Origin: Proteles cristata cristata | Lineage: Eukaryota; Chordata; Mammalia; Carnivora; Hyaenidae | Length of the DNA stretch: 64,000 bases | Assembly: GCA_017311185.1 (NCBI GenBank) | Contig: JAESUZ010004535.1 | Location: 1-64,000, forward strand | Reading direction: 5' to 3' | Part shown: one piece after another, positions 1-64,000 of the stretch | Layout of the letters: each line of letters opens with the position of its first letter | Position numbering within the stretch: the first letter of the stretch is position 1 | Notes under the pieces: generated by a model | The model's database searches: none | Seen by the model: the letters and a program-made list of their open reading frames with translations, nothing else | Told to the model about the DNA's origin: nothing | Program-made: the position numbers and the translations under genes

Positions 1-227
1 TTTTTTTTTTTAAAATTTTTTCATGTTTTATTTATTTCTAGGAGAGAGAGAGAGACAGCGTGAGCAGGGGAGGGTCAGAGAGAGAGGGAGTCACAGACTG
101 AAACAGGCTCCAGGCTCTGAGCTGGCAGTCAGCACAGAGCCCGACGCGGGGCTCGAACCCACGAACCGCGAGATCATGACCCAAGCGAAAGTCGGACGCT
201 TAACCGACTAAGCCACCCAGGCGCCCC
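1..227 (-). mobile_element. Felid CAN-SINE, young subfamily
   Basis: Reverse-oriented copy: T-rich tail at the left edge, GA-rich tract, and the tRNA-like head ending CACCCAGGCGCCCC. It has the young-subfamily signature (TTTCGCTTGGG/TTAGG head, CTGACTGCCAGCTCAG). Sense to SMARCA4; may be cut by the window edge. Confidence 0.9.
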
Positions 228-564
228 ATGTGCATTTGCTTTTAAAGGTTCTGGAAACGTGTGTCCCTTGTTTAAGGCACTGTTTCCAGCAAAGCTAGGA
301 GCGTATAGTCCCTTCTCCATGGCACATCCATCCTAGATGCACGCGGGCAAAGTTAGCTAATGCAAAGTTGTGTGTGGGTATTAATTTCACTGCAGGAAAG
401 GACATATCTACACGATTCCTTTCAAGGGAGTCCCTAGTGAATTCAAAATAAAATCCCCACCCCCACATTGGATTGCTCATAGGGTTGTCCTGGGTGGATG
501 GGACTGACTTTATTTCCTCCAATCTTCCTGTTTCTCTCTTTGCTCCTTTCAGGAAGGAATACAT

Positions 565-765
565 TGCCTTTATTTATTTTGAGAGAGAGAGCACAAGCAG
601 GAGGGGGGCAGAGAGAGAGAGAAAGAGAGAGAGAGAGTGAGTTATAAGTAGGCTCCACACTATGAGCACAGAGCCCGACTTGGTGCTTGAACTCACAAAC
701 TGTGAGATCAAGATCTGAGCCTGGATCCAGAGTCTGATGCTTAACTGATCTACTCAGGCTCCCCG
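565..765 (-). mobile_element. CAN-SINE, older copy
   Basis: TTTATTTATTTTGAGAGAG tail and GA tract, then a diverged head ending TACTCAGGCTCCCC. Sense to the gene, about 130 bp past the last SMARCA4 donor in the window. Confidence 0.8.
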
Positions 766-893
766 GGAATTTTTTGTTTTTTTAATCAGTCAATTCAAAA
801 TGGAGTGGGGAGGGGCATGCCAGCCTGGGGCCTAGTTGTGAAGGGGGGGTGAAGCGAGGAGCCGGGTGCCCTTGGCTGCAGGTGCCTCCTCAC

Positions 894-63494
<62,601 letters not shown>

Positions 63495-63742
63495 TCACGG
63501 AGCCCATCTGTCCTTCTCTGTTAGGAGAGCCCATCCCTCACGGAAGGCAGATCCGGGTAGAGACAGGAAACGGCACAGAAAAGGACGCCAGCCACAGCAG
63601 GACACGTGAGGAGGAGGACAGGCACCAGGACCTGACGGGCCACAGGGGGCGACATGAGCGGCTCGTGGAGGCAGCCCTGGGACTCAGCAGCCTGCGGAGG
63701 CAGCACACAGTGGGCCTACAGGCTTCGTCTAAGTTTGAACAA

Positions 63743-63959
63743 GGGGCGCCTGGGTGGTTCAGTCGGTTCAGCGTCCGACTTCGGCTCAGGTCATGATCTC
63801 ATGGTTCATGGGATCGAGCCCCACGTCAGGCTCTGTGCTGACAGCCAGCTCAGAGCCTGGAGCCCATTTCGGATTCTGTGTCTCCCTCTCTCTGACGCTC
63901 CCCCTGCCCACACTGTCTCTCTCTCTCTCAGAAATAAATAAAACATTAAAAAAAAAAAG
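63743..63959 (+). mobile_element. CAN-SINE
   Basis: GGGGCGCCTGGGTGGTTCAG head and CAGAAATAAATAAAACATT tail. Flank AAGTTTGAACAA versus AAGTTCAAACAA. Lies in the intron upstream of the LQARIAH exon. Confidence 0.92.
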
Positions 63960-64000
63960 TTTTAATAAAGTTCAAACAAAATCATCTTTCTTCTCAGTGT

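Noticed and set aside
1..893. Search for the next SMARCA4 exon (IYEDS..)
   Set aside because: No frame encodes it; the stretch contains two SINEs and unique intron sequence, so the exon lies outside the window.

Overview
The window is nuclear DNA of a carnivoran mammal, almost certainly a cat (Felidae). It is full of tRNA-Lys-derived CAN-SINEs of the feliform type (heads close to GGGGCGCCTGGGTGGCTCAG, (TC)n tract, AATAAATAAA tail). I count 49 copies. The only gene I can support is SMARCA4 (BRG1), the catalytic ATPase of BAF/PBAF (SWI/SNF) chromatin remodelers, on the minus strand. Its transcript therefore runs from high to low coordinates.

I resolved 26 coding exons by translating the minus strand and checking every junction for GT..AG and for reading phase. 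They run from 63444 (LQARIAH..) down to 894 (..NLEGSL). They total 3517 nt and 1172 complete codons. That equals human BRG1 residues about 374-1545 (recalled numbering, which fits the K785, T910 and R1192 landmarks), with no net indel. The 5' part (promoter, N-terminus, QLQ domain) lies above 64000. The 3' part (end of the bromodomain region and acidic tail) lies below 1. Domain order by falling coordinate: linker and HSA (63-60 kb), Lys-rich linker (59 kb), BRK (54 kb), acidic linker (54-45.6 kb), ATPase lobe 1 (44-34 kb), lobe 2 (32-23.4 kb), an alternative 33-residue cassette (23.0-23.1 kb), SnAC region (22.8-21.9 kb), AT-hook-like basic region (17 kb) and bromodomain (1.6-0.9 kb).

Everything else is intronic: SINEs, L1 fragments, L2/MIR relics, two MLT1-like LTR relics, DNA-transposon scraps and microsatellites. 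The 15.5-kb intron before the bromodomain exons and the 8.2-kb intron inside the acidic linker are the main repeat reservoirs. The latter holds a roughly 5.5-kb antisense L1 carrying about a dozen nested SINEs.

I found no RNA gene, CRISPR array, mobile bacterial element or novel enzyme system. The most useful observations concern splicing (a cassette exon, a tandem CAG acceptor, and apparent loss of the acceptor for the TLK insertion) and SINE biology. The SINE points are a strong antisense bias through most of the gene, reversed in the 15.5-kb intron, and several young insertions with intact target-site duplications.
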